Assembly: GCA_964553405.1 (NCBI GenBank)
Contig: CAZKLS010000092.1
Location: forward strand, 1 to 11,265
Reading direction: 5' to 3'
From: DATIRA01 sp964553405
GTDB taxonomy: Bacteria; Pseudomonadota; Gammaproteobacteria; Steroidobacterales; Steroidobacteraceae
DNA: 11,265 nucleotides
The stretch's first letter is position 1, and the number at the start of each line of letters is the position of its first letter. The notes below the pieces were generated by a model. The model had not been told where the DNA came from and made no database searches. It saw only the letters and a list, made by a program, of their open reading frames with translations. This document shows positions 1 through 7,303 of the stretch, piece by piece. Position numbers and translations under genes: made by a program.

Positions 1-1152
1 GTCTGCTCCGACTGCCACACGCCGCACCAGAACCTGCCTGCCAGCGACCCGGCCTCTTCGGTTAACGACGACAACCTGATCGAGACCTGCGGCCGCAGCA
101 CCTGCCACACGGGGCACACGGTCAACGCGTCCTTCGTGACCTTCGAGCCGCACAGCGACCCGATGGACAAGGAGCAGAACCCCTGGATCCACTACACCTA
201 CCTGTTCATGACCTCGCTGCTGCTCGGCGTGATCGGCTTCTTCGCCGTGCACGCCGCGCTGTGGCTGCAGCGGACGCTGGTCGGCCGCCTGCGTGGCGAG
301 TTCAAGGTCCAGCACGGCGGGACGGGGCCCTACGTCCGGCGCTTCACCGGAGCGCAGATGTGGCTGCACGTGTCCATCGTGCTGAGCTTCCTGCTGCTGG
401 CCCTGACCGGACTGCCGCTCAAGTTCGCGGCCGCGCCCTGGGCACCGGGCCTGATGCACGTACTGGGCGGCCCGGTCGTCGCGAGCTACCTGCACCGCTT
501 TGCCGCCGTGGTCACGTTCGGCTACTTCGCCGTGCACCTCGCGATGCTGTTCCGCGACATCGTGTTCAACAAGGAGAAGGGCTACTTCTGGGGCTGGCGC
601 TCGATGACGCCGCAGCCGAAGGACGTCAAGGAGCTCTGGGCCAACATCAAGTACTTCCTGTACCTCGGGCCGCGGCCGGCGCTCGATCGCTGGGCCTACT
701 GGGAGAAATTCGACTACCTGGCGGTCTTCTGGGGTGTCGCGATGATCGGCGTCTCGGGGCTGATGCTCTGGTACCCGGACTTCTTCACGAAGTTCCTCCC
801 GGGCTGGACGCTGAACGTCGCCTACATCATCCACAGCGACGAGGCGCTGCTCGCGACCGGCTTCATCTTCCTGTACCACTTCTTCCACACGCACATGCGG
901 CCCGAGAGCTTCCCGATGGATCCGGTGATCTTCACCGGCCGGATGCCGCTCGAGCGCTTCAAGGAAGAACGGCCGATCGAGTACCAGCGGATGGTCGAGG
1001 ACGGCACGCTGGAGCAGCACCTGGTGCCGGCGCCCTCGGAGACGCACGTCAGGGTCGCGCACGTGTTCGGCTTCACGGCACTGGCCGTCGGCATCTGGCT
1101 GGCCGTGCTGATCTTCAAGGCCGTTGCGAGCGGTGCGCTGCACCTGTTCTGA
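1..1152 (+). CDS. Multiheme cytochrome c fused to b-type membrane cytochrome (5' end outside window)
   Basis: The frame is open from base 1 to the TGA at 1150-1152, giving 383 visible residues; the true start lies upstream. Visible residues 2-6 are CSDCH, a standard heme-c site, and residues 30-36 read CGRSTCH, a CX4CH site like those of tetraheme cytochromes c3. The rest is membrane protein with about six hydrophobic segments near 66-90, 120-141, 165-187, 237-257, 273-297 and 353-377. Histidines inside or flanking these segments (H123, H165, H179, H278, H293, H296) are plausible heme b ligands, as in di-heme cytochrome b561/formate dehydrogenase gamma-type subunits. The architecture resembles the CbcL-type fusions of metal-reducing bacteria: periplasmic multiheme domain plus quinone-active cytochrome b. 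Probable role: inner-membrane quinol:cytochrome c oxidoreduction. The NapC-like gene follows 174 bp downstream. The fold is well supported; the direction of electron flow is inference. Confidence 0.85.
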   Translation, partial: VCSDCHTPHQNLPASDPASSVNDDNLIETCGRSTCHTGHTVNASFVTFEPHSDPMDKEQNPWIHYTYLFMTSLLLGVIGFFAVHAALWLQRTLVGRLRGEFKVQHGGTGPYVRRFTGAQMWLHVSIVLSFLLLALTGLPLKFAAAPWAPGLMHVLGGPVVASYLHRFAAVVTFGYFAVHLAMLFRDIVFNKEKGYFWGWRSMTPQPKDVKELWANIKYFLYLGPRPALDRWAYWEKFDYLAVFWGVAMIGVSGLMLWYPDFFTKFLPGWTLNVAYIIHSDEALLATGFIFLYHFFHTHMRPESFPMDPVIFTGRMPLERFKEERPIEYQRMVEDGTLEQHLVPAPSETHVRVAHVFGFTALAVGIWLAVLIFKAVASGALHLF

Positions 1153-1170
1153 CGGCGGCGGCTTGAACAA

Positions 1171-1204
1171 CGGCTGGACAGCGGTGCACACCGTTGTCCA
1201 GCCG
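1171..1204 (+). terminator. Long near-perfect hairpin after the cytochrome b gene
   Basis: Ten bases (1171-1180, CGGCTGGACA) pair perfectly with 1195-1204. Inside, a G-T wobble is followed by CGGTG/CACCG closing on a 2-base centre, so the whole 34 bases fold into one rod. It starts 18 bases after the stop codon. No U-tract follows, so it may be a factor-assisted terminator, an mRNA 3'-end stabiliser, or a DNA dyad that binds a protein. Confidence 0.5.
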
Positions 1205-1250
1205 CGTGCGTACGGATTGGTGATGCGCTGCCGAGGGCGTTATCCTTGCC

Positions 1251-1284
1251 GCGCGGAACCGCGCCCGGCCCAGCCGGCCGGGCG
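1251..1284 (+). repeat. Two adjacent GC-rich inverted repeats upstream of the NapC-like gene
   Basis: GCGCGG (1251-1256) pairs with CCGCGC (1259-1264) across two A. Overlapping it, CGCCCGGCC (1262-1270) pairs with GGCCGGGCG (1276-1284) around a five-base loop. Because they share bases they cannot both form fully. They end 42 bases before the ATG at 1327. They could structure the leader or act as weak terminators. No U-tract is present and no function can be assigned. Confidence 0.35.
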
Positions 1285-1326
1285 TCTCGACGAATTCGGC
1301 ATAAAGTAGAACTTCGGGGTCAATTC

Positions 1327-2796
1327 ATGATCAAGCATTTCTTCGCGGCAATCACCGGGAACATCATCAGCCTGATCGGCACGGCGATGATGGTGCTGAG
1401 CCTGCTGTTCATCCTGGCCCTGCTGGTGATGCAGGCGATGGGCTTCGAAGGCGGCGCCTACCTGGGCATCATCACCTTCGTCGTGCTGCCCGCGATGTTC
1501 CTCGCCGGCGTCGCGATCGTCCCTTTCGGCATCTGGTGGGAGAAACGCCGGGAAGCGAAGGCCGCTGCCGAGGGACGGGACGTCGGCCACCTGCCGGTCG
1601 TGGACCTGAACAAGGAAAGCACCCGCGGCGTGCTGCTCGGCTTCGTCGCGCTGGCTGTGCCGATCATCGCAATCGGCGCGGGACTCACCTACAAGGCCGT
1701 GCATTACATGGACTCCACCGAGTTCTGCGGCACCGCCTGCCACAAGGTCATGCAGCCGGAGTACACCGCCTTCCAGCGCTCGCCGCACGTCGGCGTCGGC
1801 TGCGCCGGCTGTCACATCGGTCCCGGGGCGGAATGGTTCGTCAAGGCCAAGCTTTCGGGTTCCTGGCAGCTCATTGCCGTCCTGCTGGACCTGTACCCGC
1901 GACCGATCGAGACGCCCGTGCATTCGCTGCGCCCGGCCAGCGGTACCTGCGAGCAGTGCCACTGGCCGACCAAGTTCGTCGGCGAACGGCTGAAGGTCCG
2001 CACGCACTACGCCGACGACGAGCAGAACACCGAGCTGAAGACGGCGCTGATGGTCAAGGTCGGCGGCAGGGTGGAGGGCAAGTCGCACGGCATCCACTGG
2101 CACGTGGACCCGGACCACACGCTGCGGTACCTGTCGGACCCGAGCCGGGAGACGATCTACGAGATCGAGCTCACCGATCAGGTCAAGGGCGACAGGAAAG
2201 TATTCAAGATCGACGAGGCCGCGCCCGCGGACGCCGAATGGCGCACGATGGACTGCGTGGACTGCCACAACCGGCCGTCGCACATCTACCGCAGCCCGGA
2301 GAGCGAGGTCGACCTCGCGCTCGTCGAGGGCCGCATCGACAGGTCACTGCCTTTCATCAAGCGCGAGGGCGTGCGGATCCTGACGGAGACGGTCTACGAT
2401 TCGCACGAGGAAGCCCGCGCAGGCATCACCGCCGCGGTGAACGCGTTCTACTCCGAGAACTATCCCGACCTCGCGGGTTCTGCGGCCGTCGAGCAGGCCG
2501 GAAAGGCGCTCGGCGACGCCTACTGCTGGAACAACTTCCCGCACATGAAGGTCACCTGGAACCTCTACCCGAACCACATCGGCCACCAGGATTCCCCGGG
2601 CTGCTTCCGCTGCCACGACAACAAGCACAAGACCGACACCGGCGAGAAGGTGGGCAAGCGGTGCAGCACCTGCCACAACCTCGTGGTCGACGAGGAGAGC
2701 GATTCCGCGCTGCTGCAGGAGCTCGGACTGCAGGAGCCGCCGCCGAAGGCGCCCGCGGCAGAACCGGCGGCCGAGCCGGTAGCCAGCATCCAATAG
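1327..2796 (+). CDS. NapC/NirT-type hexaheme membrane cytochrome c
   Basis: 489 residues. ATG 1327 is chosen over in-frame starts further upstream because the protein then begins directly with a short basic stretch and a membrane helix (about 12-36), as expected for this family; a weak purine-rich GGGG lies about 7 bases before it. Further helices sit near 45-70 and 101-122. The last is followed by FCGTACHKVMQPEY (133-146), the typical first heme site of quinol-oxidising NapC/NirT/NrfH-type cytochromes, here with CX3CH spacing. Standard CXXCH sites follow at 159-163, 208-212, 310-314, 426-430 and 446-450, so six c hemes. A region of about 95 residues (213-309) without hemes separates sites 3 and 4. 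The C-terminus is a Pro/Ala/Glu-rich tail. It is larger than classical tetraheme NapC (about 200 residues). Likely role: passes electrons from menaquinol or ubiquinol to periplasmic cytochromes. Confidence 0.88.
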   Translation: MIKHFFAAITGNIISLIGTAMMVLSLLFILALLVMQAMGFEGGAYLGIITFVVLPAMFLAGVAIVPFGIWWEKRREAKAAAEGRDVGHLPVVDLNKESTRGVLLGFVALAVPIIAIGAGLTYKAVHYMDSTEFCGTACHKVMQPEYTAFQRSPHVGVGCAGCHIGPGAEWFVKAKLSGSWQLIAVLLDLYPRPIETPVHSLRPASGTCEQCHWPTKFVGERLKVRTHYADDEQNTELKTALMVKVGGRVEGKSHGIHWHVDPDHTLRYLSDPSRETIYEIELTDQVKGDRKVFKIDEAAPADAEWRTMDCVDCHNRPSHIYRSPESEVDLALVEGRIDRSLPFIKREGVRILTETVYDSHEEARAGITAAVNAFYSENYPDLAGSAAVEQAGKALGDAYCWNNFPHMKVTWNLYPNHIGHQDSPGCFRCHDNKHKTDTGEKVGKRCSTCHNLVVDEESDSALLQELGLQEPPPKAPAAEPAAEPVASIQ

Positions 2797-2808
2797 GCAA
2801 GCGCAACG

Positions 2809-2836
2809 AGCGACGCCCCGGTGACGGGGCGTCGCT
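2809..2836. terminator. Bidirectional hairpin between convergent genes
   Basis: AGCGACGCCCCG (2809-2820) and CGGGGCGTCGCT (2825-2836) form a perfect 12-bp stem with a GTGA loop. It lies between the stops of two convergent genes (2796 on plus, 2887 on minus), where a shared terminator is expected. Neither side has a good T-tract, so termination efficiency is uncertain. Confidence 0.65.
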
Positions 2837-2886
2837 CTGGTTGCAGTGGCCGCTGCGGCGGTCGCGCCGAGGCGCCGCGCCTGCGC

Positions 2887-3195
2887 TTACTTCAAGGTCG
2901 CGTAGTAGGCCGCCAGGTCGGCAATCTGCTCCGCGCTGAGCTTCTTCGCGACCTTGGTCATCTTCGGGCTCTCGCTGCGGGTGCCGTCCGCATATTCCTG
3001 CATCGCCTTCGCGAAATCCCCCTCGCCGAGGCCCGTGATGCCCGGGAAGTCGGCGTCGCCCTTGCCGTCGTCGCCGTGGCAGTCCACGCAGGCATCCTCG
3101 GCGAGCGCCTTGCCCGCAGCGACGTCCGCCGCAACGCAGGGCGCGGCAATCAGGACGCAGGCGGCGAACGACGCGGTCAGAAGCAGCTTGTTCAT
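2887..3195 (-). CDS. Small periplasmic monoheme class I cytochrome c
   Basis: 102 residues. Residues 1-23 are a Sec signal peptide (two basic-side residues, hydrophobic core, A-x-A-like end near VAA), leaving a mature domain of about 8 kDa. The heme site is CVDCH at 36-40. M79 in the SPKMT segment is the probable axial methionine, and the C-terminal helix SAEQIADLAAYYATL is typical of c553/c4-like domains. The ATG at 3195 has a good Shine-Dalgarno sequence (GAGGAG, about 6 bases upstream). It starts 17 bases after the stop of the NrfD-like gene and is the last gene of that operon. Likely role: soluble electron shuttle between the membrane complex and a periplasmic partner such as a terminal oxidase or reductase. 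The partner is unknown. Confidence 0.9.
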   Translation of the reverse strand: MNKLLLTASFAACVLIAAPCVAADVAAGKALAEDACVDCHGDDGKGDADFPGITGLGEGDFAKAMQEYADGTRSESPKMTKVAKKLSAEQIADLAAYYATLK

Positions 3196-3212
3196 GACGA
3201 GACTCCTCACTG

Positions 3213-4472
3213 TCAGGTTCTCCCGGCAAGCGTCGCCGCCGGATAGGTTTCCTGCGGAACCTGCGCGGCGTGCCGCTCCATCCATCTCGGCGGCAGCAGC
3301 CACAACAGGACCGCCAGGAAAATGAACGGCAGCGCGAGCAGGAACAGCGCCATCGCCAGGCTCTCGATGCCGGTGATCTCCATCTTGTAGGCCATGAGCC
3401 CCCGGAAGCTCTTCGAATAGAGCTGCCCGCCGATCACCACGTTCCAGCGCATGCTGAAGATTCCGAGCAGGATCAGCAGCGACGAGGTGAAGTACAGCAG
3501 CTTGCGCAACTCCTCGTTGAATCGCACGGTCCGCACCAGCACCAGGATCACGAGCGGCAGCAGCATACCCAGCAGCAGTTGCACGACGACCAGGCTCGTG
3601 AACAGCTTGGCGGAGACGAGTTCGGTCAGGATTCCGATCGATTCCTCGCTCTGGTACAGGCGGTGGATGTAATCGAGCGCCTCCAGCGCGAAGTCCACGA
3701 TGATCGCCACCAGCAGGAACAGTCCGATCTTGTCCAGGCAGACCATGTCCAGCTTCTCGTTGCGCAGCATGCTGAGCAGTATGTAGATGAACATCACCAT
3801 CGCGATGCCGGAGACGATGGCCGACATCAGGAAGACGATCGGCATCAGCACGCTGCCCCACCACGGGTTCGCCTTGACCGAGCCGAAGATGAAGCCGACA
3901 TAGCCGTGCAACAGGAAGGCCGAGGGGATGCCGATGATCGTGACGAACTTGCTCGCCTTCTTGTCGAAGGCCAGCGCCTCGGGACTGAGATCCCTGGAGA
4001 ACAGCGACAACGCGCTGTATATGCCCTTCATCAGGCCCTTCGCCTCGCGCGCCATCAGCACCATCTGCGCCCGGTACTCGAACCAGATCTCGATCAGCAG
4101 GATGCCCATCAGGTACCAGAGGTAGACGAAACCGAACATCGCCATTGCGGAGGTCGGCTGCGGCGTCATGAAGATCTCGTATGCGCGCTCCGGATGCCCG
4201 AGGTGCAGCTGCAGCGGCATGCCGGCGACCAGCATGAACGCGAGCGCGGTCAGCAGTGCGAGCCGGTAGATCGGCTGCACCTCGACCACGTTGAAGACCT
4301 TGACCAGCGACGCGAGGATGAACGCGCCTGCCACGATCCCCGTGATGTACGGATACACGACGATCAGGATCGCCCACTGGGTCTCGACCTCGTTCGGATA
4401 GATGAATCCGATCACCTGGCTCAGCTGGTGGGTGAGCTGCTCGTGCAGGCTCTCGGGAATCGCGCCGCTCAT
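3213..4472 (-). CDS. nrfD: NrfD/HybB-like integral membrane quinone-interacting subunit
   Basis: 419 residues, mostly hydrophobic, with about nine membrane helices (roughly 33-60, 71-92, 108-131, 176-199, 207-233, 246-269, 289-313, 325-349, 372-398). Length and the conserved-looking segments FGSVKANPWW (195-204) and MRWNVVIGGQ (341-350) fit the long NrfD/HybB/DsrP branch better than the shorter NrfD/PsrC proteins of about 320 residues. Such subunits carry no cofactor of their own and connect an iron-sulfur protein to the quinone pool. The ATG (4472-4470) overlaps the TGA of the iron-sulfur gene as ATGA, and GGAGAAG lies four bases upstream, so translation is probably coupled. The symbol is a family label; exact orthology to E. 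coli NrfD is not claimed. Confidence 0.88.
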   Translation of the reverse strand: MSGAIPESLHEQLTHQLSQVIGFIYPNEVETQWAILIVVYPYITGIVAGAFILASLVKVFNVVEVQPIYRLALLTALAFMLVAGMPLQLHLGHPERAYEIFMTPQPTSAMAMFGFVYLWYLMGILLIEIWFEYRAQMVLMAREAKGLMKGIYSALSLFSRDLSPEALAFDKKASKFVTIIGIPSAFLLHGYVGFIFGSVKANPWWGSVLMPIVFLMSAIVSGIAMVMFIYILLSMLRNEKLDMVCLDKIGLFLLVAIIVDFALEALDYIHRLYQSEESIGILTELVSAKLFTSLVVVQLLLGMLLPLVILVLVRTVRFNEELRKLLYFTSSLLILLGIFSMRWNVVIGGQLYSKSFRGLMAYKMEITGIESLAMALFLLALPFIFLAVLLWLLPPRWMERHAAQVPQETYPAATLAGRT

Positions 4473-5230
4473 CGCACTTCTCCATCCAGCTTCGCGTACA
4501 ACACCTTCGGTTCGGTGTTCAGGTCCGGCTTCAGCACGCTGATCTGGTTGACCCGGTGGAAGCGGACCAGCCGGTCTGCCTTGCCCTTCAGGTCGCCGAA
4601 AATGCGGGCCTCGGTCGGGCAGACCTCGACGCACGCGGGCAGCAGCCCCTCGGTGATGCGGTGATAGCAGAACGTGCACTTGTCGGCCGTCCGCGTCCGC
4701 GGATTGAGGTAGCGGGCACCGTACGGGCAGGCCTGGATGCAGTAGCGACAGCCGATGCAGCGCTCGTCGTCGACCAGCACGACGCCGTCCTGCGTCTGGA
4801 ACGTGGCACCGACCGGACAGACCTGCACACAGGGCGGGTGGGCGCACTGGTTGCAGAGCTTCGGCACGAAGAAGGTCCGCACCACCGTCGGATCCACCGG
4901 CGCCGCCTGTTCCGGCGGCTCCGCCCGGGTGCTGATGCACTCGACCGTGGTCTCGCCGTCGGCGTGCACCTGGTAACGCTCGATCCAGGTTCTGAAGAAG
5001 AACGGCTCTTCGGGAACGTTGTTCTCGGCCTTGCAGGCCTCGACGCAACGGTTGCATCCGATGCACTTGTCGACGTCGACGCCCATGCCGTACCAGTGCC
5101 GCGTCGCGTCGTAGCCGGCATCGGCCGCCGCGGCGTCTGCTTTCCCCTCGGCCTCGGGCGCGAGCGCCTGCAGCGTGGCCGCGGCCGGGAAGAACAGGAT
5201 CGCATCCTTGAGGAATTCACGCTTGTTCAC
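4469..5230 (-). CDS. nrfC: NrfC-like periplasmic 4x[4Fe-4S] ferredoxin subunit
   Basis: 253 residues from a GTG start. GTG 5230 is preferred over the ATG at 5263 because GGAGGGA sits about five bases before it and because its GTGA overlaps the stop of the upstream cytochrome gene. Sixteen cysteines form four [4Fe-4S] sites: 56/59/62/66, 126/129/134/138, 158/161/164/168 and 185/188/200/204. This is the NrfC/PsrB/DmsB/TtrB pattern. The N-terminus (NKREFLKDAILFFPAAA) looks like a Tat signal with Lys-Arg in place of Arg-Arg, which suggests export of the folded protein. It should transfer electrons between the NrfD-like membrane protein and the multiheme cytochrome encoded just upstream. No molybdopterin partner is visible. 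nrfC is a family label rather than proven orthology. Confidence 0.88.
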   Translation of the reverse strand: MNKREFLKDAILFFPAAATLQALAPEAEGKADAAAADAGYDATRHWYGMGVDVDKCIGCNRCVEACKAENNVPEEPFFFRTWIERYQVHADGETTVECISTRAEPPEQAAPVDPTVVRTFFVPKLCNQCAHPPCVQVCPVGATFQTQDGVVLVDDERCIGCRYCIQACPYGARYLNPRTRTADKCTFCYHRITEGLLPACVEVCPTEARIFGDLKGKADRLVRFHRVNQISVLKPDLNTEPKVLYAKLDGEVR

Positions 5231-5580
5231 TTGCGTCCCTCCGGCAGGTGGGCGTAATGGCATTCCCAGCAGACGTAGGTGCCGCCATGAGAGGAAATAT
5301 CGACCCTTGACTTCGATGCAGCCGGATCCTCAGCGCCGCTCGCATGGCAGCGTCCACACATCTCGCGACTGTCCGGCTTGCTCGGCAGCGCGGTCTCCGG
5401 CGCCGACATGTGCTGCTCCGGCACGACGTGGCAGTCTGCGCAGGGGATCAGCGCATGCGATGACAACGCCTTGGTGCGCTCGATGCGGCCGTGGCAACCC
5501 GAGCAGTCCTCGGGGGTCTTCGGCGGCACGGGATCGTGCGCCTCGTGGCAATTGACGCAACGCTTGCCCGGCTTGTGCTG
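5227..5580 (-). CDS. Multiheme cytochrome c, C-terminal fragment with five hemes (cut by N gap)
   Basis: The last 117 residues are visible; the start lies in or beyond the N run. Five CXXCH sites fall within about 100 residues (CVNCH, CSGCH, CADCH, CGRCH, CWECH at visible residues 8, 26, 47, 75 and 104). Interspersed histidines (2, 15, 42, 57, 98, 111) suit bis-His ligation as in NrfB-like pentaheme or cytochrome c3-like proteins. The TGA at 5229-5227 overlaps the GTG of the iron-sulfur gene. The order multiheme c, FeS protein, NrfD matches the nrfBCD electron-transfer module, in which NrfB is a pentaheme cytochrome. More hemes may be hidden in the gap. This fragment must not be joined to the membrane protein beyond the gap although the frames happen to agree. 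Confidence 0.85.
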   Translation of the reverse strand, partial: QHKPGKRCVNCHEAHDPVPPKTPEDCSGCHGRIERTKALSSHALIPCADCHVVPEQHMSAPETALPSKPDSREMCGRCHASGAEDPAASKSRVDISSHGGTYVCWECHYAHLPEGRK

Positions 5581-5680
5581 NNNNNNNNNNNNNNNNNNNN
5601 NNNNNNNNNNNNNNNNNNNNNNNNNNNNNNNNNNNNNNNNNNNNNNNNNNNNNNNNNNNNNNNNNNNNNNNNNNNNNNNN
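5581..5680. other. Assembly gap of 100 N
   Basis: Exactly 100 undetermined bases, the conventional filler for a scaffold gap of unknown length. It interrupts two different minus-strand genes: a heme-rich cytochrome on one side and a membrane protein on the other. The missing DNA should contain the 3' end of the membrane protein gene, the cytochrome start and perhaps further genes or the operon promoter. Confidence 0.97.
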
Positions 5681-7137
5681 GCCAGCAGCGCCGCCAGGTA
5701 GCCGCTCAGGCAACCGCTGGCCAGCCAGACGAGGACCAGCGCCAGAGCAAACCTGAGTCCGCTCGCCGGAACGCCGCCCTCCGGGTTGGGCCGGCCTGCG
5801 GCGAAGTACGCTGCCAGCGCTGCCGCCGCCGTTACACCGACGGTCACGAGACTCGGCAGCGCCCAGCGCTCGGGACTCGCGAGCAACGCCCAGGCGGCGT
5901 AGCGAAGTCCGCCGGTCGCGACTGCGGCGCCGATCACGTACGCGGCGCTGTGCAGCAGCAGGTCGGGCCGGCCGAACCGCATCCACCCCCAGGCAGCCAG
6001 CACCGCAAACGACGCGGACACGACTGCAAGCCACGGTCCCGGCAGGTCCAGCACGAGGCCTGCCAGCACCAGCACGAGGGCGAGTGAACTGTAGAAGTGC
6101 ACGTTGCGCTCGTGGTCGGCGTGCCTGCCGACGAACCGGAACGCGAGCGCGTAGCACGCCGCGCCGAACACGAGGCTCGCCACGCCCATCACGATCGGCA
6201 AGGTCCCGGAGCTGCGCGTGAGCAGCACGGCCCCGCCGAAGCCGACCAGCAGCACCAGCGCGGTCTGGGTCATCTCGAACAGCGTCACGTTGTGATCGCG
6301 GAGGAGCGTGCGCACGGCGATGCTCCCGAGGTATGCGCCGACCAGCAGCACCTGCACCAGCATCACGACCCGGAACGACTCCGGATGACCCGGCCCCAGC
6401 GCCCTCAGCGTCACTGCGACGACGGCGAGATCGGCGGCCAGCGCCACCGGCCAGCGGATCAGCGTCCAGCCCCGGGAATATGCGAGCCAGACCGTCGCAA
6501 CGCCGAGTCCGATCAGGAACAGCACGTACGGCGCGGCCACACCGGTCTTCAGCATCAGGATCGCGCTGGTCGGCAGGGCTGCGAGCACGCAGATCCAGGC
6601 GATCGCGTGGGTGCGTCCCCGCACTGCGACGGCGAGGAACGCGGCCGTGAGCGCGGCAAGGCCGAGGAAACTGCCTGCCACGCCGACGACCTCGAAGCGG
6701 GTCGTCGCCTCGACCAGCAGCGGGTAGGCCACGAGGGCGGCCCCGATGGCGTGCACCAGGGCGCCGGTGGACTGGCCCCGGCGGCCCGCGCGGTCCGCCA
6801 GCACGAGCCATACCGCGGCATAGAGGAACGCGAGTCCCACGCCGACCGGCGCCGCGAGCACGCCGGCCTCGGTCATCGCCCGCAGGAAGAACCCACCGGC
6901 CACGACCAGGAACAGGCGACCGATCAGCGTCAGGATGACGATCGGGTCGTATGGATTGCGCTCCGCCCGCGCAGCGACAGACTGCCGTGGGGGCTTGTCG
7001 GCCTGGCCCTCCGCGCGGGCTGCGACGGGTTTCTCCGCTTCGCCGGCGTCGAGGGCGTCCAGCCGCTCGCGCAGCGAGCCCACTTCGTTTCGCAGCTGCT
7101 CGACGACGAGTTCGAGACGATCGATCCGCTCGTCCAC
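5681..7137 (-). CDS. Polytopic membrane protein of unknown function, DUF2339-like (3' end lost in gap)
   Basis: About 485 residues are visible from a GTG at 7137 that has a G-rich ribosome site (AGGGGGG) four bases upstream. Residues 1-32 form a charged heptad-like segment (DERIDRLELVVEQLRNEV) predicted as a short coiled coil, followed by an Ala/Lys/Glu-rich linker to about residue 60. From there to the gap the chain is almost continuous hydrophobic helices, on the order of 14. A coiled-coil head followed by many helices resembles DUF2339-type proteins, but the resemblance is judged by eye and is weak. There is no heme motif or recognisable catalytic motif. It lies between two cytochrome genes on the same strand, so a role in the same respiratory system (assembly or membrane anchoring) is possible but unproven. 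Confidence 0.7.
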
Positions 7138-7172
7138 GTGCCCCCCTGACCCGCGCCTGGTTCCGGCGTCAC

Positions 7173-7200
7173 CCCGGGCGCGGCTGGCCGCGCGCCCGGG
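7173..7200 (-). repeat. GC-rich inverted repeat in the leader of the membrane protein gene
   Basis: CCCGGGCGCG (7173-7182) is perfectly complementary to 7191-7200 across an eight-base loop. It ends about 35 bases before the GTG start, within the presumed 5' leader. It may be an attenuator, a remnant terminator or simply leader structure. No T-tract is adjacent on the minus strand. Confidence 0.35.
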
Positions 7201-7303
7201 CGGTCGCTACTTTTCCGCGATCAGATCAGCTTGCCGGGCGACATTCATTAGGGATTGCCGTAGTTCGTACCTGCCGGCGCCGGCGCAACAGGCTGCATGG
7301 CGC

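Noticed and set aside
1217..1246. Possible sigma-70 promoter TTGGTG-18-TATCCT before the NapC-like gene
   Set aside because: Only 3/6 and 4/6 matches to the -35 and -10 boxes; too weak to report in a region of biased composition.
1246..1326. Upstream-extended start for the NapC-like protein
   Set aside because: The extra 27 residues are Pro/Arg-rich and derive from hairpin-forming intergenic sequence; the membrane helix expected at the N-terminus begins just after ATG 1327.
2887..4485. Minus-strand frame apparently joining the small cytochrome to a long upstream Arg/Ala/Gly-rich protein
   Set aside because: Only the last 102 codons are real. The upstream part is an out-of-frame reading of the NrfD-like gene, and the cytochrome has its own ribosome site and signal peptide.
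3270..4664. Plus-strand open frame of 464 codons opposite the NrfD-like gene
   Set aside because: The translation is rich in Gln, His, Asp and Arg with no domain character, mirroring hydrophobic codons on the other strand.
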